A stretch of DNA of 64,000 nucleotides from CAWCXF01 sp963799455 (GTDB lineage Bacteria > Pseudomonadota > Alphaproteobacteria > Rhodobacterales > Rhodobacteraceae), in contig CAWCXF010000008.1 in the NCBI GenBank assembly GCA_963799455.1, forward strand, positions 124,001 through 188,000, read 5' to 3'. Position numbers and translations under genes: made by a program. Numbering within the stretch: the first letter of the stretch is position 1; each line of letters starts with the position of its first letter. The notes under the pieces were generated by a model that worked only from the letters and a program-made list of their open reading frames with translations, had not been told where the DNA came from and did not search any database. Below, one piece after another: positions 24,380 to 33,185 of this stretch.

Positions 24380-25763
24380 CTAATCATAGGCTTCGCGGTA
24401 GCGGCGCACGATGCTCAGGGCCAGGACGTTGATGGCCAGCGTGACGAGGAACAGCATCATGCCGAGCGCGAAGGCTGCGAGCGTCTTGGGGTTGTCGAAG
24501 GCGGTGTCGCCGATCAGCAGCGTGACGATCTGCACCGTGACGGTGGTGACGCTCTCGAGCGGGTTGACCGTGAGGCTCGCGATCAGGCCCGCGGCCATCA
24601 CCACGATCATGGTCTCGCCGATGGCCCGGCTCACCGCGAGCAGCACGCCGCCCATGATCCCCGGCAGCGCGGCCGGGAAGAGGACGTTGAGCATCGCCTC
24701 CGCGCGGGTGGCGCCGAGCGCGAGCGCCCCGTCGCGCAGGCTCCGCGGCACGGCCGTGAGCGCGTCGTCGGCGAAGGACGAGATGAACGGGATCAGCATG
24801 ACCCCCATCACGCTGCCCGCCGCGAGCGCGGTGTTGGGCGCCACGTCGAGGCCGATCGACTGGCCGAAGGAGCGGATCGCGGGCGCCACGACGAGGATGG
24901 CGAAGAAGCCGTAGACGACCGTCGGCACGCCGGCCAGGATCTCCAGCAGCGGCTTGGCGATCCCCCGGAAGGCGCGCGGCGCGAACTCGTTGAGGTAGAT
25001 CGCCGAGATCAGGCCCACCGGCACCGCGACGAAGAGCGCCACGGCGGTGATGACCAGCGTGCCCACGATCACCGGCACCCAGCCGAAGGCGCCCGCAGCG
25101 GCGATCTGGTCCTCGCGGATGGGGATCTGCGGGCTCCCAGTTCAGGCCGAACAGGAACTCGGTCAGCGGGGACCAAGCGGAAGAACTTGATCGTCTCGAA
25201 GACCAGCGCCGCGACGATCCCCGACCGTGGTCAGGATGGCGACGACCGAGCAGAAGATCATCAGCCCCGAGGTGATGCCCTCGACGCCCTGGCGCGCCCG
25301 GAACTCCGCCGAGACACGACGGCGCGCGAGCATCACCAGCGCCGCCGCGCCGGCCGCGACGCAGGCGACGAGGAACCAGGAGCGAAACGACGTGCAGGCG
25401 CGCCAGCCGCTCGGCGGCCGCCAGCTTCCAGTCCTCGGGCGTGCCGAAGATCCGGCCCGCGGCGATCGACTTGATCTCGGTCAGCACGAGTTGGGTCGCG
25501 CCGGTGCCGCGGCCCTCGGTGGCGCGCCTCGGGCAGGCTGCCCATGACGAGCCCGTCGATCAGGGGGCCCTCGAGGGCCAGCCAGACGAGGATCAGCACC
25601 AGGATCGGCACGAGGACGGCGAGCAGCGAGAAGAGCGCCGTGGTAGTTCGGCAGGGAATGCAACCGCGCGCCCCCGTCGCGGACGGCCAGCGCCGCCTGG
25701 CGGTTCCAGGCATAGCCGACCGACGCAGGCGGCGAGCAGCAGGGCGAAGGCCAGAGTGGTCAT
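24380..25763 (-). pseudogene. pstC: Phosphate ABC transporter permease PstC, multiply frameshifted
   Basis: The C-terminal half (24380 to about 25120) is an intact run of PstC membrane sequence, with YLNEFAPRAFRGIAKPLLEI and GALALGATRAEAMLNVLFP. The N-terminal half can be read only by switching frames. One-base insertions are inferred near 25720, 25638, 25523, 25388, 25221, 25169 and 25130. Removing seven bases leaves a length divisible by three and a 458-residue protein containing LPNYHGALFSLL, EIKSIAAGRIFGTPEDW and TEFLFGLNWEP. Seven insertions within 600 bases with almost no other damage is not the pattern of an old pseudogene. Confidence 0.85.
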
Positions 25764-25831
25764 GCGGCGGGTCGGTCTCCGGAGGAAGGTGCGCCCGGCC
25801 ACGCACGGGGCCGGGCGGCGCGGAGGCCCGC

Positions 25832-26883
25832 TCAGCTCTCCGGCGCGTCCATGGCGGCGCCGTTCAGCACGGCGTCCTGCAGCTCGGCCAGGCGATCCTC
25901 CGACAGCGCGACGAGCCCGCGCTCGGTCAGGTAGCCGCCCTGGGCCAGCGCGTCGTCGGACATGTACTCCTCGATGAACTCGTCGAGCCCGGGATCACGC
26001 CGCGATGCGCGTTCTTGACGTAGAAGTAGAGCGGGCGCGAGATCGGGTAGGACTTGTCCGCGATGGTGTCGGCGTCGGGCTCCACGCCCTCGATCAGCAC
26101 GGGCTTCAGCGCGTCGGTGTTCTCGTAGAGGAACGAGTAGCCGAAGATGCCCATGGCGTCGGGGTCGGCCTCGATGCGCTGCACGATCAGGTTGTCGTTC
26201 TCGCCGGCCTCGACGAACGGGCCGTCGGTGCGCATGCGCGAGCAGTTCTCCTCGACCCAGTCGTCGTCGAAGCCCCCCTCCTGGACGTAGTCGAGCTCCT
26301 GGCAGCCGGCGTGCATGGCGAGCTCGACGAAGGCGTCGCGGGTGCCCGAGGTCGGCGGGGGCCCATAGGCCAGGATCTCCTGGTCGGGCAGGTCGGGGTT
26401 GATCTCGGACCAGTTCGTGTAGGGGTTGTCCACCCACTCGCCGTCGACCGGCACCTGGGCCGCGAGCGCCTGGTAGACCTCGCCCAGCGAAAGGTCCCAC
26501 CCGTTCTCGTTGTCGCGCGAGATGGCGAGCGTGAGGCCGTCGAAGCCGATCAGCGCCTCGGTGACGTCGGTGACGCCGTTCTGCTGGCAGAGCTCGTACT
26601 CGGAGGCCGTCATGGCGCGCGAGGCGCCGGTGATGTCGGGTGTCCTCTCGCCCACGCCCTCGCAAAAGATCTGCATGCCGCCGCCCGTCCCGGTGGACTC
26701 GACGATGGGAGAGGGCGATCCGGTGTTGTTGGCGAACTGCTCGGCCACGGCCTGGGTGTAGGGGAACACCGTGGACGAGCCCACGATGCGGATCGCGTCG
26801 CGCGACTGCGCCTGCGCGGCGCCCGTGACGGATCCGGCCGCGGCGGCGATCGCCAGCGTGGAGGCGGTCAGCTTGAAGGACAT
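25832..26883 (-). pseudogene. pstS: Phosphate-binding protein PstS, single frameshift near the C terminus
   Basis: The start, signal peptide (cleavage after AAQA, near residue 25) and the phosphate-binding regions IVGSSTVFPYTQ, ESTGTGGGMQIFCEG and TSGTRDAF are intact. Near 25990 the frame shifts after HRGVIPG. The correct end, LDEFIEEYMSDDALAQGGYL and on to MDAPES, lies in the next frame. Adding one base gives 350 residues, the usual length. It is the periplasmic receptor of the Pst transporter. A Pho box lies about 100 bases upstream of ATG 26883. As written, the last 55 or so residues would be replaced. Confidence 0.85.
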
Positions 26884-26983
26884 GATGGCACCTTGCGTGT
26901 CGGTTGCGCGCGGGCCGCGAGGGCGATCCCCCGCCCGCGCCGCGGTCGTTAACGGTCCCGCAACGCGTCTTTGCGACGGGCGT

Positions 26984-27001
26984 GTTACAGTTTCATGACG
27001 G
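26984..27001 (-). promoter_or_regulatory. Pho box upstream of pstS
   Basis: On the minus strand, CCGTCATGAAACTGTAAC matches the PhoB consensus CTGTCATAWAWCTGTCAY at 15 of 18 positions, with both seven-base half-sites in correct spacing. It lies about 100 bases before the pstS start codon and overlaps the TAA stop of phoR (26985-26987). This predicts activation of pstSCAB-phoU-phoB by phosphorylated PhoB from a promoter inside the phoR-pstS junction. Confidence 0.75.
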
Positions 27002-28118
27002 GCGGCCTCGGCGCCGGGGGCGCCGCAGCGGGCGGCCTCGGCGCCGGGAGCGCCGCGGCGGGCGGCGTCGGCGCGGGGGCCGGCTCGGCCAGCGGCAAGA
27101 GCACGGTGAAGCGGCTGCCGCGGCCCGGCGCGCCGTCGATCCGCAGCACCCCGCGGTGGCGGTTGACGATGTGCTTGACGATGGCGAGCCCGAGCCCGGT
27201 GCCGCCCCTCTCGCGCGAGCGGTGGCCGTCCACGCGGTAGAAGCGCTCGGTCAGGCGCGGGATGTGGATCGGGTCGAACCCCTCCCCCCAGTCGATCACC
27301 TCGACCCGCGCCGCCGGCCCGCGCAGCCGCGGCTCGCGGGGGCTGCGCGACAGCGCCACGAGCACGCGCCCGCCCGAGGCGCCGTATTTGAGCGCGTTCT
27401 CCATCAGGTTGGTGAACACCTGCTGGAGCTGGTCGGCGTCGCCCGGCACCGCGACGGGCGCCTCGGGCAGCTCGACCTCGATCGCGGCCCCGGCGTCGAG
27501 CGCGAGCGGCCGCAGCGCGCTGGCGCAGCGCTCGATCACGGGGCCGAGGGCCACGCTGGCCGTCGGGCGCACGCGCTCCTCGGCCTCGACGCGGCTGAGC
27601 GAGGTGAGGTCCGCGACGAGGCGGCTCATGCGGCCCGCCTCGCGCTCCATCACCCCCAGGAACCGCTCGCGCGCGTCCCGGTCGTCGCGCGCCGCCCCCT
27701 TGAGCGTCTCGATGAAGCCGATCAGCGCGGTGAGCGGCGTGCGCAGCTCATGGCTGACGTTGGCCACGAAGTCGCGTCGGCTGCGCATCGCCTCGTCGAG
27801 CGGCGTCACGTCCTCGAAGGAGACCGCGACGCCGCCCGGCAGGCCCCCCTCGAGCGGCGTCGCCGTCACCCGCCAGGCGGTCTCGCGCCCGGCCTCCGAG
27901 GCGGCGTGGCGCGCGCTCCCGCGCCCCTGCCCTGCGAGCGCCGCCTCGATCGCCGTCACCAGCGACGGCTGGCGCAGCACGGTCATGTAGTGGCGCCCCG
28001 TAGCGCCCGGCCCGAGCAGCGCCTCGGCCTGCGGGTTGACGGCCGTCAGCTTGCGGGCGGAGTCGATGAGCACCATCGGGATCGGCACGGCGGCGATGAC
28101 CGATGCGGCGATGTCCAT
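26985..28118 (-). CDS. phoR: Phosphate regulon sensor kinase PhoR
   Basis: A 377-residue histidine kinase without membrane helices. A PAS-like domain spans about residues 5-110, the HisKA site is FVANVSHELRTPL (His123), and the ATPase domain has NLMENALKYG, DWGEGFDP and GGTGLGLAIVKH. Short, soluble PhoR proteins of this layout are usual in Rhodobacterales and probably sense Pst/PhoU state. ATG 28118 is preceded by GAGG. The C-terminal 35 residues are a low-complexity Pro/Ala tail encoded by a 30-base repeat. It heads the pst-pho cluster on the minus strand. Confidence 0.93.
   Translation of the reverse strand: MDIAASVIAAVPIPMVLIDSARKLTAVNPQAEALLGPGATGRHYMTVLRQPSLVTAIEAALAGQGRGSARHAASEAGRETAWRVTATPLEGGLPGGVAVSFEDVTPLDEAMRSRRDFVANVSHELRTPLTALIGFIETLKGAARDDRDARERFLGVMEREAGRMSRLVADLTSLSRVEAEERVRPTASVALGPVIERCASALRPLALDAGAAIEVELPEAPVAVPGDADQLQQVFTNLMENALKYGASGGRVLVALSRSPREPRLRGPAARVEVIDWGEGFDPIHIPRLTERFYRVDGHRSRERGGTGLGLAIVKHIVNRHRGVLRIDGAPGRGSRFTVLLPLAEPAPAPTPPAAALPAPRPPAAAPPAPRPPVMKL
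27000..27080. repeat. 30-bp tandem repeat in the 3' end of phoR
   Basis: A 30-base unit (beginning GGGCGGCCTCGGCGCC on the plus strand) occurs 2.7 times from 27000 to 27080, with few differences. It encodes the alternating Pro/Ala/Arg tail of PhoR. The unit length is a multiple of three, so copy changes would only alter tail length. Confidence 0.8.
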
Positions 28119-28272
28119 CAGCACGGCCTCAGGCGGAGCCTCGGGGGTGTGTCGTGGCCGAGTGACGCAGAGGAAAGGCGAACGCTCGATTGATCGCACC
28201 ATGCGTCGGCGATAATCTGCCGGCAAGAGGGGCCGCGCTAGGTCGCGGAACGATTGCCTTTGGGTATTGCTC

Positions 28273-28737
28273 ATGCTCGATCGGACGCCTTTGCTCCGAC
28301 CGGATGAAAGGACGCGCGCGAGCGTCCATCCGGTCGTCTGTCCGGCACCAGCCTTGCGGTCTCGCCCGTCGCCGACGCGCTCATGCGCGCCGCCGGTGCT
28401 TGCGATCGGCGATCGCGGCGCGCTGCCGCGCGGCGTGATCGACGCGGCGAGCGGGGGGCAGGTGGTGGTCGCGGCCTTCGACGACCTCGACGCGGCGCTC
28501 CTGGCGCGCCACCGGCCCGCGGTGGTGATCTCGCGCGTCCTGGCACGTGGGTTCGACGCGCTCGACCTCGCCCTCAGGCTGGTCGCGCTGGGGTTTCGCG
28601 GCCGCTTTGTCGCGCTGGCCGAGGCGCTGCCGGCCCCTGCCCTGGTCCGGGCCGAGCTCGCCGGCGCCTGCCCGTCGCTCGACGTGGCGGTGGTCGTCGT
28701 CGGCACGCTGGAGCGGCCGGTGGTGCGCGTGATCTAG
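28273..28737 (+). CDS. Small uncharacterised protein divergent from phoR
   Basis: A 154-residue protein with no motif I can name. Residues about 45-150 look like an alpha/beta domain: a strand VLAIGD, the segment GGQVVVAAFDDLDAALLARH, then PAVVISRVL, FDALDLALRLVALGFRGRFVAL, and a last strand VAVVVVG. This resembles a degenerate receiver-like or Rossmann-type fold. There are no signal peptide or membrane segments. The start is uncertain: ATG 28273 is used, TTG 28267 is possible, and neither has a good ribosome site. Its TAG overlaps the stop of the convergent PLP-enzyme gene by three bases. Confidence 0.6.
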   Translation: MLDRTPLLRPDERTRASVHPVVCPAPALRSRPSPTRSCAPPVLAIGDRGALPRGVIDAASGGQVVVAAFDDLDAALLARHRPAVVISRVLARGFDALDLALRLVALGFRGRFVALAEALPAPALVRAELAGACPSLDVAVVVVGTLERPVVRVI

Positions 28738-29936
28738 GCGGCCACGGCCTCGCGCGCGGCCGCGACGGCCTGACGGAACTCGGCGATCAGCAGCTCGGGC
28801 GGCTCGACCCCGACGGAGACGCGGAAGAACCCCTCGGTGATGCCCAAGCCCGCGCGGCCCTCGGGCGTGAGCGCGCGATGCGAGGACGAGGCCGGGTGCG
28901 AGAGCGTCGTCGCCACGTCCCCCAAGGTCGGCGCGAAGGCGATGGCGGGCGCCGCCGCGGTCAGGGCGTTGGCCGCGGCGCGACCGCCCTCGACCTCGAA
29001 GGAGACCATGTTGCCCCAGGCGCCGAGCAGCGCCTCGGCCCGCGCCCGGTCGGGATGGTCGGCGCGGCCGGGATAGATCACCCGCGTCACGCCCGGCGTC
29101 TCGGCGAGCGCGTCGGCCAGTCGCGCCGCCCCCTCGCAGGCCGCGCGGAAGCGCAGCTCGAAGCTGTAGAGGCCGCGCTCGGCGAGCCAGCAGTCGAAGG
29201 GCGAGGGGGTGAGCCCGAGCGTCACCGCCGTCACCGACAGCCGCCGCGCGATCTGCGGATCGCGCGCCGCGACGTAGCCCAGCATGGCGTCCGAATGGCC
29301 GGCGAGCAGCTTGGTGATCGAGTGGATCACCACGTCGGCGCCGCGCTCGAAGGGCCTGAAGGCGGCGGGCGTGGTGAAGGTGTTGTCCACCACCAGGAGC
29401 GCGCCCGCCCGCCGGGCGATGTCCGCGATGGCCTCCATGTCGGCCACCCGCAGCGTGGGGTTCGACACCACCTCCACAAGGATCAGGCGGGTGTTCGGCC
29501 GCATGGCGGCGGCGAAGGCCCCCGCGTCGGTCGGGTCGGCGAGCGAGGTCTCGAAGCCGAGGCGGGGAAGCTCCTCGGCCATCAGCCGCAAGGAGCGGCC
29601 ATAGAGCTGGTCGCCGCCGAGCACATGGCAGCCGCGCTCCAGCAGCGCCATCGTCGCGGCCGTCACGGCGGCCATGCCGCTGCCCGTCACGACACCGCCC
29701 CCCGAGGCCGGATCGACCCCCTCCATCGCGTCCACCAGCCCGGCCAGGACGGCGGCGTTGGGATGGCCCTCGCGCGAGTAGGTCCAGCCCGACGTGCGGC
29801 CCTCGTACTGCGCGTCGAGCCCGTCCGGCGTGTCGGAGGCATAGACCACCGAGGGGTGGATCGGCGTGGCGACCGGGCGGCTGACGCTGCCGGGCAGGCG
29901 CGCGCGGCGCATGGGCGGGCGGTCCTCCACGCTCAT
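28734..29936 (-). CDS. Cys/Met metabolism PLP-dependent enzyme (trans-sulfuration type)
   Basis: A 400-residue fold-type I PLP enzyme of the cystathionine gamma-synthase/lyase and O-acyl-homoserine sulfhydrylase family. The PLP lysine is Lys209 (HSITKLLAGHSDAMLG), the PLP-binding aspartate is in LLVVDNTF, and YSREGHPN near residue 53 is the usual substrate tyrosine region. It converts a homoserine or cysteine derivative in sulfur amino-acid metabolism; gamma-synthase, gamma-lyase and sulfhydrylase cannot be told apart here. The ATG overlaps the stop of the gamma-carbonic-anhydrase gene (ATGA), so the two are co-translated. Confidence 0.88.
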   Translation of the reverse strand: MSVEDRPPMRRARLPGSVSRPVATPIHPSVVYASDTPDGLDAQYEGRTSGWTYSREGHPNAAVLAGLVDAMEGVDPASGGGVVTGSGMAAVTAATMALLERGCHVLGGDQLYGRSLRLMAEELPRLGFETSLADPTDAGAFAAAMRPNTRLILVEVVSNPTLRVADMEAIADIARRAGALLVVDNTFTTPAAFRPFERGADVVIHSITKLLAGHSDAMLGYVAARDPQIARRLSVTAVTLGLTPSPFDCWLAERGLYSFELRFRAACEGAARLADALAETPGVTRVIYPGRADHPDRARAEALLGAWGNMVSFEVEGGRAAANALTAAAPAIAFAPTLGDVATTLSHPASSSHRALTPEGRAGLGITEGFFRVSVGVEPPELLIAEFRQAVAAAREAVAA

Positions 29937-30451
29937 GCCTGCCTCAGCCCGTCGCGGTACCGGCGCGCCTTGGCCCGGTAGTTCCGCGCCGATTCGCGCA
30001 AGCCCTCCAGGGCCGCCTCGTCGAGCGGACGCACCACCTTGGCGGGCGCGCCCACGACGAGGCTGCCGGGCGGGATCGCCTTTCCTTCCGTGACGAGCGC
30101 GCCCGCGCCGACCAGGCAGCCCGGCCCGATCACGGCGCCGTTGAGGACGATCGCGCCCATGCCGACCAGGCTGCCTCCCCCGATGGTGCAGCCGTGCAGG
30201 ATGGCGCGGTGCCCGATGGTGCAGTCCGGGCCCACGGTGAGGGGGAAGCCCATGTCGGTGTGCAGCACGCAGTGCTCCTGCACGTTCGAGCCAGGACCGA
30301 TGGCGATGGGCTCGTTGTCGCCGCGCAGCACGGCGCCGAACCACACGGAGGCGCCGGCGCCGAGCGTCACCGACCCGATCACGTCGGCGCCGCGCGCGAC
30401 CCACGCGTCCTCGGCGATGACGGGGACGCGCTCGTCCAGTGCGTGGATCAT
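29933..30451 (-). CDS. Gamma-carbonic anhydrase family hexapeptide-repeat protein
   Basis: A 172-residue left-handed beta-helix protein. Hexapeptide repeats run through about residues 15-140 (for example IGSVTLGAGASVWFGAVLRG). Histidines at positions usual for metal binding appear in VQEHCVLHTD, IGHRAILHG and nearby. The C terminus is the typical helix LRESARNYRAKARRYRDGL. Relatives (YrdA, PaaY, Cam-like) bind zinc, but activity varies. It overlaps gmk by four bases upstream and the PLP enzyme gene by four bases downstream. Confidence 0.88.
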   Translation of the reverse strand: MIHALDERVPVIAEDAWVARGADVIGSVTLGAGASVWFGAVLRGDNEPIAIGPGSNVQEHCVLHTDMGFPLTVGPDCTIGHRAILHGCTIGGGSLVGMGAIVLNGAVIGPGCLVGAGALVTEGKAIPPGSLVVGAPAKVVRPLDEAALEGLRESARNYRAKARRYRDGLRQA

Positions 30452-31128
30452 GACCTCTCCTCGAACTCGGTGTTGAGGCTGCGGACGGCCTCGGCCAGGT
30501 GGGACTGCCGCGAGCGGCGCAGGCGCTCGGCCGTCACGATCGCCTCGATCTGGCGCGCGCAGCGGTCGAGGTCGTCGTTCATCAGCACGTAGTCGTATTC
30601 GGCCCAGTGGCTGATCTCCTCGCGCGAGCGCGCCATGCGGCGCGCCACGACCTCGGGCGGATCCTGGTCGCGCGCGAGCAGGCGCCGCTCCAGCTCGGCG
30701 ATCGAGGGCGGCAGCACGAAGATCGACACCACGTCGCTCGCCAGCGCCGAGTTGCGGACCTGCTGGCCGCCCTGCCAGTCGATGTCGAAGATGATGTCGC
30801 GCCCCTCGGCGATCGCCGCGGCCACGGGCGCGGCGGGCGAGCCGTAGAGATGGCCGAAGACGCGCGCGTGCTCCAGCATCTCGCCGCCCTCCACCATCGC
30901 CTCGAATCGCGGCACCGAGCGGAAGTGGTAGTCGCGCCCCTCGACCTCGCCGGGCCGGGCCGGGCGGGTGGTGGCCGAGACCGAGAAGGCGATGGTCGGA
31001 TCCCACTCCCTGAGCCGGCGCGCCAGCGTGGACTTGCCCGCCCCGGAGGGCGACGACAGGATGATGAGGATGCCGCGCCGGCTCGGGCTCGCGCGCCTGC
31101 CGTGGGGTCGTCTGGCGTCGCCGTCCAT
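30448..31128 (-). CDS. gmk: Guanylate kinase
   Basis: A 226-residue guanylate kinase that phosphorylates GMP to GDP. The P-loop SSPSGAGKST has Lys32. GMP-binding segments SVSATTRPARPGEVEGRDYHF and FGHLYGSP are present, followed by IIFDIDWQGGQQVR. The open frame extends upstream to 31239, but ATG 31128 gives the normal family N terminus. The gene ends in an ATGA overlap with the carbonic-anhydrase-like gene, so gmk leads a three-gene coupled unit. Confidence 0.95.
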   Translation of the reverse strand: MDGDARRPHGRRASPSRRGILIILSSPSGAGKSTLARRLREWDPTIAFSVSATTRPARPGEVEGRDYHFRSVPRFEAMVEGGEMLEHARVFGHLYGSPAAPVAAAIAEGRDIIFDIDWQGGQQVRNSALASDVVSIFVLPPSIAELERRLLARDQDPPEVVARRMARSREEISHWAEYDYVLMNDDLDRCARQIEAIVTAERLRRSRQSHLAEAVRSLNTEFEERS

Positions 31129-31544
31129 GGCGCCGGACCTGCCCGGCCGGTGCGGCGCCGTCAAGGCGCCCAGCCCGGAACGCCCGGCGGCCCATGACCG
31201 GGTGCGCCCGCGTGGCGGCCACACGGGCCCGGAGCGCACGACGCCGGCGTGCGCAGCGCCTGCGCCGCCGCCGGGACGGCGGGGACGAGGCCTCGGGTCG
31301 TCGACGAGCCCCTCGGCGGACGGTGGGCGGGGCGGCGCCGCTCGAAGCCCGACCGGGGCCAGACAGCCTCACTGGGCCGCCTCGCCGGGCCGCCTCGCCG
31401 AGGAGCCGGGCCGCGGGGCGTCCGGAGGCCTGCGGCCGCGATCGGGACGCCGCCACATGGCTCCGCGGGCCGCCGGCGCCGGTGGCCAAGCGCCGCTCCG
31501 TCCGGGGCCACCTGCGCCCGGCCTGCGCGCGGCGGGGCGCCCGC
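31129..31544. other. 416-bp intergenic region between the glycosyltransferase gene and gmk
   Basis: I see no convincing gene here. The DNA is extremely GC-rich, and its open frames have arginine/alanine-heavy translations typical of noncoding GC-rich sequence. Short direct repeats of CGCCTCGCCG occur near 31380-31400. It must hold the end of the glycosyltransferase transcript and the promoter for the gmk unit, but no T-tract terminator or clear promoter is visible. Confidence 0.6.
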
Positions 31545-32567
31545 TCAGCTCCGGGTGCGGCGGTGCCAGAGATTCTTGACGTTGTAAAGGAGGATGGCGG
31601 GGCGGTCGAGCGAGTACTTCGCGGCGATGTAGGCGTAGTGCGGCGTGCGCTCGCGCAGGCTGCGCGAGAGGGCGGGGCCGAGCGCCGCGAGCCGCTCGGA
31701 GCGGCCGCGCTCGGCGAGGTCGAGCTGGTAGAGGCGCCGCTCGATGTAGCGCTCGCATTCGCGCATGCAGGCCGCCTTGCCGGGGAAGTCCACCGCCTCG
31801 AGGTCGCGCAGGATGGCCCGGCGCGTGCCCATGTGAAGCTTGATGAGGCGCAGGCGCTGGCCGTACATCATGTTCCAGCCGAAGCTGCGGCCCTCCACCA
31901 GCCCCGAGATGCCCCCCACCCTGTAGCGCACGAGCGGCGCGTCCACGTAGCCGACCTCGCCGAGCACGGCGGCGCGGAAGGGGATCACCGTGTCCTCGAC
32001 GATGGCGGATTCGTCGATGGGCCCGAAGCGGTCGAAGAGGTCGCGCGTCCAGGCCGAGGCGGCGCCGAGGACGTAGAGGTTGTTCTCGAGGATGCTCAGC
32101 GGCGCGCGGTCGGTGCGCATGATGCGCGGCGGGCCGAGGCGGCCGATGTCGCGCCCCTCCATGTCCATGCGCATCACGTCGGAGTGCAGCGACTTGAGCC
32201 GGCGGCCCGAGGCGAGCCACGCCTCGGCCAGCCGCTCGGCGCGCTCGGGCAGCGAGACGTCGTCGCCGTCGCTCTTGACGATCAGCTCCCCGTGGCTCAG
32301 CTCCATCAGCCTGTTGAGGTTGCCGACGATGCCGCGGTTGCGCTCGTTGCGGCTCAGCACGACGCGGTGCGGCCCGCGATAGGCGTCCGCCATCTCGCGC
32401 ATGACCTCGAAGGTGCGGTCCGCGCTGCAATCGTCCGACAGCACGATCTCGAGCGGCTCGTAGGTCTGCGCGAAGGCGCCCTCGACGGCCTCGCGGATGA
32501 AGGCCTCCTGATTGTAGCCGAGGACGCAGAAGCTCACGAGGGGTCTGGGTTCGGGCACGCGGCTCAC
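31545..32567 (-). CDS. Family 2 glycosyltransferase
   Basis: A protein of about 340 residues with the GT-A fold. The nucleotide-sugar binding start is VSFCVLGYNQEAFIREAVEG, followed by LSDDCSADRT and the metal-binding KSDGDD. The rest is a mixed helical domain ending LWHRRTRS. It should transfer a sugar to a surface polysaccharide or lipid carrier; donor and acceptor are unknown. No ATG lies near the conserved start, so GTG 32567 is assumed and GTG 32558 or so is possible. It stands alone, with no other sugar genes nearby. Confidence 0.85.
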   Translation of the reverse strand: MSRVPEPRPLVSFCVLGYNQEAFIREAVEGAFAQTYEPLEIVLSDDCSADRTFEVMREMADAYRGPHRVVLSRNERNRGIVGNLNRLMELSHGELIVKSDGDDVSLPERAERLAEAWLASGRRLKSLHSDVMRMDMEGRDIGRLGPPRIMRTDRAPLSILENNLYVLGAASAWTRDLFDRFGPIDESAIVEDTVIPFRAAVLGEVGYVDAPLVRYRVGGISGLVEGRSFGWNMMYGQRLRLIKLHMGTRRAILRDLEAVDFPGKAACMRECERYIERRLYQLDLAERGRSERLAALGPALSRSLRERTPHYAYIAAKYSLDRPAILLYNVKNLWHRRTRS

Positions 32568-33185
32568 TTCGCTGACGCGTCCGTCCGCCGTGGAGATCGC
32601 GCGGCCCGGGACGAGCTCACCTTCCAGGCCGCGGGCACCGGCCCGGGACCGACTCGGTCCGGCGCCGTGCGGCCTCCGCGCCTGATGATGGACCCGAACG
32701 GCGCCGCTTGCACCCCCGATCGCGCGATTTGACGATCCGCACTCGATCTCGGGCCACGTCGAACGCTCGGGGGGGGACCGAGGACGAGGAGGAGGACGAG
32801 GAGCCCGAACCCGCGGGCGGGGTCGATTCGGCGGGCGGCACGCCCTAACGGTCCCCGCGCCGCACGGCCCGGATCCGCGGGCGCGCGGCGGCCCCCGCGT
32901 CCCGGCCGGGCCAGCGGGCCCCGCCCCGGTCGGGAGGCCCCGCGCCACGCCCTCGCAGGGCGCCGCTCGCGGCGCAGGTCGTCGGCCGCCGCCGAGGGCT
33001 CGGGCCGAGGGGCCGCGGCGCGCGTCGTCCCCGTCGCAAGACCGTTTACTGAACGTTACGATTTCGAGGCCAATGCGCCGCGCTCCGTGCTATGAGGCGT
33101 CGTGGGTGTGGGTGATGCCGGCGCGGGGGCGCGCCGGGTTTCGTTGGGGGGCGGGCAGGATGCCGCCCCGGCGTGGGAGCGTGCG
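32568..33185. other. 618-bp divergent intergenic region
   Basis: This gap lies between the minus-strand glycosyltransferase and the plus-strand PAS gene. It contains a purine-rich GAC/GAG tract at about 32772-32805 and, at 33035-33065, a relatively AT-rich island (ACCGTTTACTGAACGTTACG) likely to include promoter elements for one or both genes. No gene is supported here. Confidence 0.5.

Noticed and set aside
31161..31579. Open frames in the gap between gmk and the glycosyltransferase
   Set aside because: They have no ribosome site, no motif and extreme Arg/Pro/Ala content, and overlapping frames exist in several phases at once.
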